Source of the DNA: Teretinema sp942493045
Lineage (GTDB): Bacteria; Spirochaetota; Spirochaetia; Treponematales; Treponemataceae
Reading direction: 5' to 3'
Length of the DNA: 64,000 bases
Assembly (NCBI GenBank): GCA_942493045.1
Contig: OW818665.1
Location: 1,984,001-2,048,000 of the forward strand
The translations under genes and the position numbers were made by a program. How positions within the stretch are numbered: position 1 is the first letter of the stretch; every line of letters starts with the position of its first letter. The notes below the pieces were generated by a model. It saw only the letters and a list, made by a program, of their open reading frames with translations. It made no database searches and had not been told where the DNA came from. Shown here piece by piece: positions 1-10,423 of this stretch.

Positions 1-3000
1 CCCAGGATCTGCCGGCCACGCTGAAGGCCATGGCCGAACTGGGCAATCAGCAGGATGTGCTCAATTTTACCAACCGTTATCTCAGCAAGGACGGCTCTTA
101 CCGCTTCATCGAATGGCGTTCGCATCCGCACAACAACCTGATCTACGCCGCGGCCCGGGATATTACCGAACGCATCGAGTATGAACGCGCCATTAAACAG
201 TCCCTGGACAGCTTGAGCCGTAGCGAAGAGATCGCCCATACCGGCAGCTGGAGCTGGGATGTCGTAACCGACACTTTTTCCAGCTCGCTGTCGGCGCGCC
301 GCCTGATGGGCTTTACCCCGGAAGAAAAAATAACCATCGGCGATGTCAGCGAACGCATCCATCCTGACGACCGACTGCGCGTCCGGGAAACTTTACAGGC
401 TTCCATCCGCACCGGAGAGCCCTACCGCATTGAAACGCAGATCATCAAAAAAGACAACGGCGAGATCCGAATTATCGAATCCCAGGCCGAAATCGAGACT
501 GACACTAACGGAAGGGCCTGCCGGGTGTTCGGCGTAAACCGCGACATCACCGAGGAAAAACTGGCCTCGCACAGTTCCGAAATCCGCCTGAAACTGATCG
601 AGTATTCGACTTCACACAGCCTGGATGAACTGCTCACCTTTGCCTTGGACTTTATCGGAGAACTGGTACACAGCCCCATCGGTTTCTACCATTTTGTGGA
701 CGCCGATCAGAAGACGCTCTCCCTGCAGCAATGGTCTACCGCCACCCTGCGCGACTACTGCCATGCCGCCGGCAAGGGAGCTCATTACAGCATCGATGAA
801 GCCGGAATATGGGTGGACTGCGTCAGAGAGCGCAAGCCCGTCATTCATAACGACTATGAAGCCATGACCGCCAAAAAGGGACTTCCCCAGGGACATGCCC
901 GCCTGATCCGGGAAATGGTGATTCCGGTACTGCGTCAGGATAAAATCGTGGCCATCCTGGGCGTGGGTAACAAGAGCACGGAGTACACCGCAAAAGACCT
1001 GGAGACGGTATCTTTCCTGGCCGACATCACCTGGGAAATCGTAGAACGCAAACGCACTGACCAGGACTTGCGTCTGGAACGGGAACGTCTGCAGAATATC
1101 CTTTTTGGAACCAACGCCGGAACCTGGGAATGGAATATTCAGACCGGCGAGACAATTTTTAACGAGCGCTGGGCCGAGATTATCGGCTATACCCTGGAAG
1201 AAATATCACCGGTCAGCATTGAAACCTGGCTGCGTTTTGCCCATCCCGACGACCAGGCCGAAAGTAACCGGCTGCTGGAACAGCACTTCGCCGGAGAATT
1301 GGACAGCTATGAATTCTCGTCGCGGATGAGGCATAAAAACGGTGAATGGATTTGGATCCTGGACCGCGGAAAAGTGGTATCGCGTACCGCTGACGGGAAA
1401 CCGCTATTAATGTACGGCACGCATCAGGATATTACCGGACAGAAAAGGGCCACGGAGGCGCTGGCCGAAAGTGAAGCCAAGTACCGGCTGCTGACCGAGT
1501 TTGCCTCCGACGTGATCTGGGTAATAAACCTCTCCAAAAATTGCTTTACCTACATCAGCCCCTCGATCATGGGCTTACGCGGTCTGACAGTGGCCGAGGC
1601 TATGGCCGAAAAACTGGAGAACTCCATGACTGCCGAATCCCTGGTGATAGTCAATCAAGCCATTGAAAATAATCTGCCGAAGTTTCTAGCCGCGCCGGAA
1701 TCCGGAGCCTATTATTTCAATGAGATTCAGCAGCCGCACAAGGACGGCCGTTTGATGTGGGTGGAAGTCTCCACCAAATTCCGCTACAACGAGGCCGGGG
1801 AAATAGAGATAGTGGGCGTGAGCCGCAATATCGATGAGCGCAAAAAACTTGAGGCCGAGACCATCAGCGCCCGCAATGAAGCCGATCGGGCCAATAAGGC
1901 TAAGTCTGAATTCCTGGCCAACATGAGTCATGAAATCCGCACGCCCTTAAACGGCATCATCGGCTTTACGGAACTGCTCAAAAACACCCCGCTCAACAAA
2001 AGCCAGAAACTGTATACCGAAAACGTCCTGACCGCCAGCCATTCGCTGCTGGGAATCATCAACGACATTCTGGATCTGTCTAAAATAGAAGCCGGAAAGA
2101 TGGAACTGGATCCAATCCGCACCGATATCATCGAACTGGCCGAACAAGCCACGGACATCATCAAATACCACGCTTCCAAAAAAGGTTTGGAGCTGCTGTT
2201 GAATATCGACTCCTCCGTCCCGCGCTTTGCCGTTGTTGATCCGCTGCGTCTCAAGCAGATTCTGATCAACCTGCTCAGCAACGCCGTGAAATTCACTGAA
2301 ACCGGCGAAGTAGAATTAAAACTGAGCTTCAGCCCATCCAACGGAAGCCGGGGCGATTTTAACTTTGAGGTCCGGGATACCGGGATAGGGATCACCGAAG
2401 AGCAACAGCGCAAACTGTTTAACGCTTTTACCCAGGCCGACTCTACAATTACCCGACGGTACGGCGGCACGGGGCTGGGTTTGACCATATCCGATATGCT
2501 GGCCAGAAAGATGAACGCCCATATTAAGATGATCAGCGCCTCCGGCCGGGGTTCGACGTTCAGCGTTTGCGTCAACACCGGCTTTGCCGAAGGCCGGCAG
2601 CTTGAGTCCACCAGTGTAAGGGCTATCAAACGCGCGCTGATCGCCGATGACAATGCCTCCAACCGGCTGATTCTGGAGCACGTTTTTAAAGGCTGGGGCA
2701 TCAGCACCGAAACCGCGGCTAACGGCCAGCAAGTCCTGGACATACTTAAAAGCAATCCGGAATTTGATGTACTGATAATCGATTACCATATGCCGGTAAT
2801 GAACGGTCTGGAAACGGTGCGTAAGCTGCGTACCGAAATGGCCTCCTCCTTCGCTTCCCTGCCGGTGCTGATATTGCACAGTTCCGCCGAGGAACCGCCG
2901 GAGTTCGATCAGGATAAAAACGCCGCTGTCATTTTCTGGATCCCCAAACCGGTAAAGTCCCGCGAACTGCTGCAATACCTCAGCAACCTCGGAGAACGAG

Positions 3001-3374
3001 CCGGAAAAAGAGGGCAGAACAGACCGAAAAAAAACGTAACGGGCGACAACGCGCCGGCGGACAGCGCGGCGCCAGATAGCGCTACAGCGGACAGTACGCA
3101 GCCAGACAGCGCGCCGCCAGCGGGCTCCGTACTTGTGAACCGGGAAAACCCGGCCGATAAAAAAGCCGCATCGCAATTCTTATCCGAGACCATCCGGCTC
3201 CTGGAAGCGAATGATCTGGCAGTGATAAAATTTTTTGAAGACCGGAAATTCCTGCTACAGCACACCGCTACAGACGATACTGTTAATTTGATCCAGTCCA
3301 GAATAAACGCGCTGCTGTTCCCGGAAGCCCTGACCAGAATCAAGCTGCTCGAAGAGGAAATAAACTATGAGTGA
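1..3374 (+). CDS. Hybrid sensor histidine kinase, multi-PAS/GAF/receiver (5' end outside window)
   Basis: The frame is open to the left edge, so the N-terminus is missing. Numbering from the Met codon at 30, the order is: end of a PAS/PAC unit (RDITER, ~43), PAS (~62-170), GAF (~185-345), PAS (~350-475), PAS (~485-615), HisKA with H634 in NMSHEIRTPL, a HATPase domain (GGTGLGL), then a receiver with phospho-acceptor D918 (IIDYHMPVMNG). No transmembrane segment is visible in the part present, so it is probably a soluble cytoplasmic sensor; the GAF and PAS ligands cannot be predicted. After the receiver comes a low-complexity Ala/Asp/Ser/Pro linker (~1005-1035) and a ~70-residue helical tail, perhaps a degenerate phosphotransfer region. 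The stop overlaps the next gene by 8 bp, so the two are probably translationally coupled and the kinase is the likely partner of that regulator. Confidence 0.9.
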   Translation, partial: QDLPATLKAMAELGNQQDVLNFTNRYLSKDGSYRFIEWRSHPHNNLIYAAARDITERIEYERAIKQSLDSLSRSEEIAHTGSWSWDVVTDTFSSSLSARRLMGFTPEEKITIGDVSERIHPDDRLRVRETLQASIRTGEPYRIETQIIKKDNGEIRIIESQAEIETDTNGRACRVFGVNRDITEEKLASHSSEIRLKLIEYSTSHSLDELLTFALDFIGELVHSPIGFYHFVDADQKTLSLQQWSTATLRDYCHAAGKGAHYSIDEAGIWVDCVRERKPVIHNDYEAMTAKKGLPQGHARLIREMVIPVLRQDKIVAILGVGNKSTEYTAKDLETVSFLADITWEIVERKRTDQDLRLERERLQNILFGTNAGTWEWNIQTGETIFNERWAEIIGYTLEEISPVSIETWLRFAHPDDQAESNRLLEQHFAGELDSYEFSSRMRHKNGEWIWILDRGKVVSRTADGKPLLMYGTHQDITGQKRATEALAESEAKYRLLTEFASDVIWVINLSKNCFTYISPSIMGLRGLTVAEAMAEKLENSMTAESLVIVNQAIENNLPKFLAAPESGAYYFNEIQQPHKDGRLMWVEVSTKFRYNEAGEIEIVGVSRNIDERKKLEAETISARNEADRANKAKSEFLANMSHEIRTPLNGIIGFTELLKNTPLNKSQKLYTENVLTASHSLLGIINDILDLSKIEAGKMELDPIRTDIIELAEQATDIIKYHASKKGLELLLNIDSSVPRFAVVDPLRLKQILINLLSNAVKFTETGEVELKLSFSPSNGSRGDFNFEVRDTGIGITEEQQRKLFNAFTQADSTITRRYGGTGLGLTISDMLARKMNAHIKMISASGRGSTFSVCVNTGFAEGRQLESTSVRAIKRALIADDNASNRLILEHVFKGWGISTETAANGQQVLDILKSNPEFDVLIIDYHMPVMNGLETVRKLRTEMASSFASLPVLILHSSAEEPPEFDQDKNAAVIFWIPKPVKSRELLQYLSNLGERAGKRGQNRPKKNVTGDNAPADSAAPDSATADSTQPDSAPPAGSVLVNRENPADKKAASQFLSETIRLLEANDLAVIKFFEDRKFLLQHTATDDTVNLIQSRINALLFPEALTRIKLLEEEINYE

Positions 3375-4272
3375 AAAGCAAACTATCCTGATCGTCGACG
3401 ATATTACCGCCAATATCCAGCTCCTGAACGGCATCCTCGGAAATGAACACCGCATTCTATTTGCCACCAGCGGACACCAGGCTCTGGAAATGGCCCAGGA
3501 AAGCCTGCCGGATCTGATTCTGCTGGACATCATGATGCCGGACATGAACGGCTATGAAGTGTGCGAAAAACTGAAAAGCACCGAATTAACCCGGCATATT
3601 CCGGTAATTTTTCTAACCGCGCTCAATGACCGGGAAAACGAAACCGAGGGGCTGCGTCTCGGTGCCATCGACTACATCCGCAAGCCCTACAGCCCGGCCA
3701 TTGTGCAGCTGCGGGTGCGCAATCACCTGGAGCTCAAAAAAGCCCGGGACGATCTGTTTAAACTTTCCAACATCGACCGTTTAACCGGTATTGCCAACCG
3801 CAAGGCTATCTTTGATTTTCTGGAGCGGGAAATTGCCCGGGCAGTGCGGCAGAAGCGGGAACTAGGCTTTATCATGCTGGATATTGATTTCTTTAAAAAA
3901 TATAACGATAACTACGGTCATGTCGCCGGTGACGGCTGCCTGAACGCCGTAGCCCAGGCCATGGAAGGAAGCCTGCTGCGTCCCGGAGACATGATCGGGC
4001 GCTACGGCGGCGAGGAATTTCTGGCGGTTTTACCGGAGATTACCCCGGAAGGCGTGCTGGAAGTGGGTGAGCGTCTATTGAGCGCGGTGCGCGGTCTGGC
4101 CATTTCCCACGGTTTTTCGGAAGCCGCCGACCATGTCACCATCAGCGCCGGCTGCTGCTCTCTGGTACCGACCAGCGAACAGAGCTGCGACGATCTGGTC
4201 ATTCTGGCCGACAAAGCCCTCTATATGGCCAAAGCCGCCGGCCGCGACCGGCTGGTATTCAGCAAAGGCTGA
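3367..4272 (+). CDS. Response regulator with GGDEF output (diguanylate cyclase)
   Basis: A 301-residue cytoplasmic protein. An N-terminal CheY-like receiver has acidic residues VDD near the start, phospho-acceptor D54 (LLDIMMPDMNG) and the KP motif. A GGDEF domain follows, with catalytic GGEEF at 214-218. An RPGD inhibitory site (205-208) sits five residues before it, the usual spacing for a c-di-GMP product-inhibition site. It should make c-di-GMP from two GTP when phosphorylated, as in PleD/WspR-type proteins. The start ATG lies inside the end of the preceding hybrid kinase (ATGAGTGA overlap), which points to that kinase as the phosphodonor. It converges tail-to-tail on pyrC with only 2 bp between stops. 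Confidence 0.93.
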   Translation: MSEKQTILIVDDITANIQLLNGILGNEHRILFATSGHQALEMAQESLPDLILLDIMMPDMNGYEVCEKLKSTELTRHIPVIFLTALNDRENETEGLRLGAIDYIRKPYSPAIVQLRVRNHLELKKARDDLFKLSNIDRLTGIANRKAIFDFLEREIARAVRQKRELGFIMLDIDFFKKYNDNYGHVAGDGCLNAVAQAMEGSLLRPGDMIGRYGGEEFLAVLPEITPEGVLEVGERLLSAVRGLAISHGFSEAADHVTISAGCCSLVPTSEQSCDDLVILADKALYMAKAAGRDRLVFSKG

Positions 4273-4274
4273 TT

Positions 4275-5716
<1,442 letters not shown>

Positions 5717-5717
<1 letters not shown>

Positions 5718-6154
5718 TACAGGAATTCCCCAATGCCGGCGCGGTACAGTTCATCGCAGTACAGACAGGAATACTCAGCGCGCTTGCGGTCTACCAGATG
5801 AAAAATATGCGGGATGCCGGTCTCGGTACTGGTGATACAACGCGGATTGCGGCAGCGGATGACGTTTTCCACCTGCTCCGGCAGAGTCAGGGTAATCTTG
5901 CGCGACACATGCTCATCTTCCACTACGTTTACGGTGATATTCGGGTCAATAAAGCCGAGCACCGAATAATCGATATCCAGGACATTATCGATCTTGATGA
6001 TATCCTTCTTACCCAAAGCCCCGGAGGTAACGTTCATAATCAGGGCCACGCTGAAGGGCACCTTGTCCAGCTTCAGCCAGTTAAAAATGCGCAGTCCGGT
6101 ACCGGCGCGGATATGATCGATAACCAGGCCGTTTTTTATTTTCTGAATGTTCAT
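5717..6154 (-). CDS. pyrI: Aspartate carbamoyltransferase regulatory chain
   Basis: A 145-residue regulatory subunit of ATCase. The N-terminal allosteric nucleotide-binding domain is followed by a zinc domain with C101, C106, C130 and C133 (CxxxxC...CxxC), which in this family holds regulatory and catalytic chains together. The presence of pyrI implies an enterobacterial-type c6r6 holoenzyme under nucleotide feedback control, rather than an unregulated catalytic trimer. The start overlaps the pyrB stop by 4 bp and the stop overlaps the pyrC start by 1 bp, so translation is tightly coupled. Confidence 0.95.
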
Positions 6155-7095
6155 TTCTTTTTCCCCTCCGCGGGGCCGACGCCCAGCAGTCTGGCAATCA
6201 GGGCCATCCGCACGAACATACCGTATTTGACCTGCTCAAAGTACAGGGCCCGCTTATCGGCATCCACCTCCGGCGAGATTTCGTTGACGCGCGGCAGAGG
6301 ATGCAAAACAGCCAGGTTTTCCCCGGCCAGGGTCATCTTCTCGGCGTCAAGGATGTAGCTGTCCTTCAACCTTATATAGTCCTGCTCGTTGAAAAAGCGC
6401 TCTTTTTGGACACGGGTCATGTACAGCACGTCCAGCTCGCCGATGGCGTCCTCCAGGCGGCGCACCTGCCGGAAGTGAATCCCGGCCGGCTTGAAGACCC
6501 GGCTGATAATATAGTCCGGAATCTCGAGTTCCGGCGGACTGATCAGGATAAAACGGTTATTGCGGTAGCGCGACATGGCCTTGGCCAGACTGTGCACCGT
6601 ACGGCCGAACTTCAGGTCGCCGCACAGACCGATGGTCAGGCCGTCCACGGTGCCCTTGGCGGCGCGGATAGTCATCATGTCGGTCAGGGTTTGAGTCGGA
6701 TGATGGTGGCCGCCGTCTCCGGCGTTGACAACCGGCACAGAGCTGAAGCGGGTGCCCAGCAGGGCCGCGCCCTCCTTGGGGTTACGCATGGCGATAATAT
6801 CGGCGTAGCAGGACACGGTGCGGATGGTGTCGGCCAGACTTTCACCCTTGGAGGCGGAACTGGCGTTCGGCTCGGCGAAACCCAGGGTAGTACCGCCGAG
6901 GCGCTGCATGGCCGCCTCAAAGGACAGCCGGGTTCTGGTACTCGGCTCAAAAAAAAGTGTGGCGAGAATCTTTCCCCGACACACTTCTGCATATTTACCC
7001 GGATTATCAATAATATTGCCTGCCAGCACGAACAGGTCTTCCAGCTCGGCGGTAGTTAAATCCCCCGGCTCAATCAGATGGCGTCCTTTCAACAT
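6151..7095 (-). CDS. pyrB: Aspartate carbamoyltransferase catalytic chain
   Basis: Joins carbamoyl phosphate and aspartate, the committed step of pyrimidine synthesis. The 314-residue protein has the carbamoyl-phosphate signature FFEPSTRTRLSF (STRTR at 52-56), the GDGGHHHPTQ region and the HPLPR motif near the C-terminus. I chose the ATG at 7095 with GAGGAG just upstream; a TTG one codon earlier is also open. It is the first gene of pyrB-pyrI-pyrC. A TGATATACT extended -10 lies ~35 bp before the start; I saw no attenuator-like terminator in the short leader. Confidence 0.96.
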   Translation of the reverse strand: MLKGRHLIEPGDLTTAELEDLFVLAGNIIDNPGKYAEVCRGKILATLFFEPSTRTRLSFEAAMQRLGGTTLGFAEPNASSASKGESLADTIRTVSCYADIIAMRNPKEGAALLGTRFSSVPVVNAGDGGHHHPTQTLTDMMTIRAAKGTVDGLTIGLCGDLKFGRTVHSLAKAMSRYRNNRFILISPPELEIPDYIISRVFKPAGIHFRQVRRLEDAIGELDVLYMTRVQKERFFNEQDYIRLKDSYILDAEKMTLAGENLAVLHPLPRVNEISPEVDADKRALYFEQVKYGMFVRMALIARLLGVGPAEGKKK

Positions 7096-7128
7096 CAAAG
7101 GCTCCTCATTTTTTTACTCTCTGAGCAA

Positions 7129-7137
7129 AGTATATCA
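7129..7137 (-). promoter_or_regulatory. Extended -10 element for pyrBIC
   Basis: On the minus strand TGA-TATACT reads as an extended -10 (TGnTATACT). There is no convincing -35 at 17 bp. It precedes the GAGGAG ribosome-binding site of pyrB by ~20 bp. The 134-bp divergent region also serves the ABC-transporter operon on the other strand. Confidence 0.45.
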
Positions 7138-7232
7138 GAATAGTCCACAAATTGGGAGTATTCCGGCATTGCCGGTAGCGAAAATCGGGCTGAAAATCAG
7201 GATATCACAATCTTTTTTCCAGGAGGAAAAGT

Positions 7233-8540
7233 ATGAAAAGAGCAGTTATTGCCCTAGCGACCCTGATTCTGGTTCTGTCCAGTCTGCCGCTGTTTGCCAC
7301 GGGGCAGGCGGAAGCCGCGGCAACCGGTCCGATAGAGTTGATTTTATGGACCCATGAGGACGCCGGACGCAAGGCCCTCGAAGAGCGCTATATCGCCGAA
7401 TTTACCGCCGCGAATCCCGGGATCACCGTGCGCTATGTAACCTACCCCTCGGACAAGATCCAGGACATTGTGCAGGCCGCCTTCGCCGCCGGCAACGGAC
7501 CGGATCTTTTCAACATGGAAATACAGAAAGCCTATCCATTTTTGGCCGAGGGTTTTGTAGCTCCGGTAGACCTCGCCGCCGCCGGCTACCGCTCACACCG
7601 CGAGATTATTGACGCCTACATGCCAGGCATGCTCACCCCGGTGGTCATGAAAGACAATAAGGTGTACGGCCTGCCCCTGGAACTTACCAACTGGTGCATC
7701 TATCTCAACAAGAAAATCTTTATTGACGCCGGTTTGAATCCGGAGCGCGACTATCCGAAAACCTGGGAAGAAGTGCTCTCCGTTTCGGAAAAACTGGTAA
7801 AGCGCGAAGGGCAGATTATCACCCGCCGCGGCTTTGATTTCCGCTATGGCGATTATTTGGTCAGCTGGCTGCCGATGGTCGAGCAGCTCGGAGGCCGGCT
7901 GGTCTCGGCCGACGGAAACACCGCCATCATCAATGACGCTGCCTGGCTGAAGGCGCTGCGCTTCATGGCCGATTTCGGGCCGAACGGACGCAACCTGGGT
8001 TCACCCACCTACACCGCCGCCCGGCGCATCTTCGATAACAACAACAACGAAGTGGCCATGCACCTGTCCGGCCTGTACCAGGAACCGCGCATGAAAAGCG
8101 CCAACCCGGCATTCTACAACAGCGCGGACTGGATGGTCATTCCCTACCCCCGGTGGCAAAATGCCACCGCCGTCGCCCCCAACCATTACTACGGACATTA
8201 CTACATGGTAAACAGCCAGGCTTCCCGCGCCAAACAGGCCGCCGCCTGGAAACTGATCGCCTACATGCTCAGCCATGGCGAGGAGTATCTGGACAAGGTA
8301 GCGCTCGTTCAGCCCACCCGGACGCTGTTTGATTCCGCCGTCTTCAAAGCCATGCCTTATTCCAATGTCTTTGCCTCTGACCTGGCCAAGGCCAGCGTCG
8401 TCTACTACGGCAGCAACTCGCTGCTGCTGAACAACCTGGTCAAGGAAGCGGTCGAATCGGTGATGCTTCAGAACACTACCCCGGAAAAGGCCCTCGAAAC
8501 ACTGCGCGCCAAAGCCCAGGAAGCTCTGGACGACAGATAG
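7233..8540 (+). CDS. ABC sugar-type extracellular solute-binding protein
   Basis: A 435-residue periplasmic binding protein of the family 1 (maltose/oligosaccharide) type. It has an N-terminal signal peptide (hydrophobic ~5-22, likely cleavage near FATGQ) without a lipobox Cys, then a typical IELILWTHEDAGR opening strand. The start is set by AGGAGG 6 bp upstream. It leads an operon with two inner-membrane permeases of the MalF/MalG type, so it should capture a carbohydrate or related solute; the substrate cannot be named from sequence. No ATP-binding subunit is encoded nearby, so a shared MsmX/UgpC-like ATPase elsewhere is inferred. Confidence 0.9.
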   Translation: MKRAVIALATLILVLSSLPLFATGQAEAAATGPIELILWTHEDAGRKALEERYIAEFTAANPGITVRYVTYPSDKIQDIVQAAFAAGNGPDLFNMEIQKAYPFLAEGFVAPVDLAAAGYRSHREIIDAYMPGMLTPVVMKDNKVYGLPLELTNWCIYLNKKIFIDAGLNPERDYPKTWEEVLSVSEKLVKREGQIITRRGFDFRYGDYLVSWLPMVEQLGGRLVSADGNTAIINDAAWLKALRFMADFGPNGRNLGSPTYTAARRIFDNNNNEVAMHLSGLYQEPRMKSANPAFYNSADWMVIPYPRWQNATAVAPNHYYGHYYMVNSQASRAKQAAAWKLIAYMLSHGEEYLDKVALVQPTRTLFDSAVFKAMPYSNVFASDLAKASVVYYGSNSLLLNNLVKEAVESVMLQNTTPEKALETLRAKAQEALDDR

Positions 8541-8555
8541 AGACACGTCAAAAAG

Positions 8556-8582
8556 GCCATCGGAACAGTACGCTCCGGTGGC
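8556..8582 (+). other. Intercistronic hairpin between binding-protein and permease genes
   Basis: GCCATCGGA (8556-8564) pairs with TCCGGTGGC (8574-8582): a 9-bp stem with one G-T wobble and a 9-nt loop, in the only sizeable gap (97 bp) of the ABC operon. No T-run follows, so it is unlikely to be a terminator. A stabilising or processing hairpin that raises binding-protein mRNA over permease mRNA, as in malE-malF, is the likely role. Confidence 0.5.
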
Positions 8583-8637
8583 TTCCAGGCCTTATCACAT
8601 CGAGCGGGTTTGATGCCTTACGCCGCCAGGAGTACAT

Positions 8638-9549
8638 ATGACCAGAGCGAAAAAAATTACATCGTTTGAGACGAAGCAGGCAAATTGGGGCTGGGTGTTT
8701 ACGGCTCCGGCGCTACTTTTCTTCAGTACCTTTTCTTTCTACCCTATCCTCAATGCCTTCTGGACTAGCTTTCTTAACAAGCGGCTGGTCTCGATGCGCA
8801 CTCCCGATTTTGTGGGACTAACCAACTACCTCCGGCTGTTCGCCAGCGAAGATTTCTGGAACTCATTGCGCGCTACCGCCGTATTCACGGCCGGCACCAT
8901 CATTCCGCTGGTCAGCGTCTCCCTGTTGCTGGCCTTACTGATTACCAGCCGCCATTCCCACAAGCGCGCCCTGCAGCTGATCTATTATTCACCGGCCGTG
9001 CTGTCCTCTTCCGTCGCGGCATTGATCTGGCTGCTGATGTTTGACCCGCGGGGCATCATGAATCAGGCCGTCAACACCCTCGCCAATACACCCGGTATCG
9101 ACCACCGCTGGATGTCCAACCCGGTGATGCTCCAGATATCCACGATGCTGGTCTATTTCTGGAAATATATCGGCTACTTTACCATCCTGTTCATTACCGG
9201 TATCGGCAAAATACCGGCTTCAATCTACGAAGCCGCCCGTATCGACGGCGCCGGCGCCCTGGACCGCTTCAAGCTGATTACCCTGCCGCTGCTCAAGCCG
9301 ACCACGGTAATGGTCGCGATCATGGCCATGATTCAGTGCCTGAAAACCTTCAGCACCCAGTATCTGTTTACCCAGCGCGGCGCGCCGTCCGGACCGATCA
9401 ACGTGATCACCATGAATATTTATAATACGGCGATCCGCGATAACAATATCAGCCGGGCTAGCGCCATGAGCATCATCCTGTTTTTTATCATGCTGACCCT
9501 GACCGTCGTGCAGCTGCGTTTCAGTAAAAGCGACGACACCACCTATTAA
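8638..9549 (+). CDS. ABC sugar permease, MalF-type
   Basis: A 303-residue inner-membrane permease with about six hydrophobic segments. The cytoplasmic EAA loop reads YEAARIDGAGALDRFKLI at about residues 200-220, the site that contacts the ATPase. AGGAG at 8628-8632 sets the start. It lacks the large periplasmic domain of E. coli MalF, as usual for CUT1 permeases. It pairs with the MalG-type permease immediately downstream, 11 bp away. Confidence 0.92.
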   Translation: MTRAKKITSFETKQANWGWVFTAPALLFFSTFSFYPILNAFWTSFLNKRLVSMRTPDFVGLTNYLRLFASEDFWNSLRATAVFTAGTIIPLVSVSLLLALLITSRHSHKRALQLIYYSPAVLSSSVAALIWLLMFDPRGIMNQAVNTLANTPGIDHRWMSNPVMLQISTMLVYFWKYIGYFTILFITGIGKIPASIYEAARIDGAGALDRFKLITLPLLKPTTVMVAIMAMIQCLKTFSTQYLFTQRGAPSGPINVITMNIYNTAIRDNNISRASAMSIILFFIMLTLTVVQLRFSKSDDTTY

Positions 9550-9560
9550 GAGGAGTTTTT

Positions 9561-10406
9561 ATGAATCACCCCCGCAGCACGACCGGTTCAATGCTGATCT
9601 GGATATTCCTGATTCTGTTCGCGGCCCTGATACTCACTCCGCTGCTGTTTATGGCCGGAGCCAGCTTGATGGATTCAAGAGAAATCATGACCATGCCCTA
9701 CCGCTGGATTCCGTCGAGCCTGAGATGGCAGAATTATTTCCGGGCTATCGCCGGCAATGACGACAGTTTCGTCTTTGCCAGAAATATCGCCAACAGCCTG
9801 ATCGTATCGCTCTCAATTACGATTCTGACTGTTTTCCTGTCCTCCATAACCGGCTATGGCCTGGCCAAATTCAATTTCAAGGGGCGATCCGTCGTATTCT
9901 TTGCCATCATGGCCACCATGATGATACCCTTTGAGACGATCATGATCCCGCTGTTCATGGTAGTGCTGAATCTGCGCCTGCAGGACTCATACTGCGGACT
10001 GATTATTCCCTTTATGATCAACGCCTTCGCCGTCTTTCAGATGCGCCAGTATCTGATGACCTTTCCCGACGATATCCTGGACGCGGCCCGCATCGACGGC
10101 ACCAGCGAGCCGGGAATATTCGCCCGCATGATTTTCCCGAATGCCGCTCCGGTGATCGCCACCGTGGCGGTACTGACCTTCCGGCAGCAGTGGGACAATC
10201 TGCTATGGCCGCTGCTGGTTACCCAGCGCGAAGAAATGAAAACGATCCCCGGTTACATCGTGCGTTTCGCCTCGGAACGCTATTCGGATGAGGGAGCCAT
10301 GATGGCGGTGGCGGTAATTGCCTCGCTGCCTGTTTTCATTCTATTCTTGGCTCTGTCAAAGTACTTCCTCGGCGGTTCGGCAATGTACGCCGCCGGCAAG
10401 GAATGA
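9561..10406 (+). CDS. ABC sugar permease, MalG-type
   Basis: A 281-residue inner-membrane permease, partner of the upstream MalF-type protein. About six transmembrane segments are visible, and the EAA motif is present as DAARIDGTSEPGIFARMIFP (~175). An AGGAG ribosome-binding site lies 6 bp before the ATG. It is followed almost directly by the second solute-binding protein (start either overlapping its stop by 4 bp or 18 bp past it), so the four genes form one transcription unit. Confidence 0.92.
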   Translation: MNHPRSTTGSMLIWIFLILFAALILTPLLFMAGASLMDSREIMTMPYRWIPSSLRWQNYFRAIAGNDDSFVFARNIANSLIVSLSITILTVFLSSITGYGLAKFNFKGRSVVFFAIMATMMIPFETIMIPLFMVVLNLRLQDSYCGLIIPFMINAFAVFQMRQYLMTFPDDILDAARIDGTSEPGIFARMIFPNAAPVIATVAVLTFRQQWDNLLWPLLVTQREEMKTIPGYIVRFASERYSDEGAMMAVAVIASLPVFILFLALSKYFLGGSAMYAAGKE

Positions 10407-10423
10407 AAGAAGGAGCGGCGCGG

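Noticed and set aside
1928..3176. Two long open frames antisense to the hybrid kinase (about 275 and 286 codons)
   Set aside because: They mirror the GC-rich third-position pattern of the real gene, have no ribosome-binding site and show no recognisable domain.
6301..7059. 252-codon frame antisense to pyrB
   Set aside because: PyrB is unmistakable on the other strand; the antisense translation is low-complexity and motif-free.
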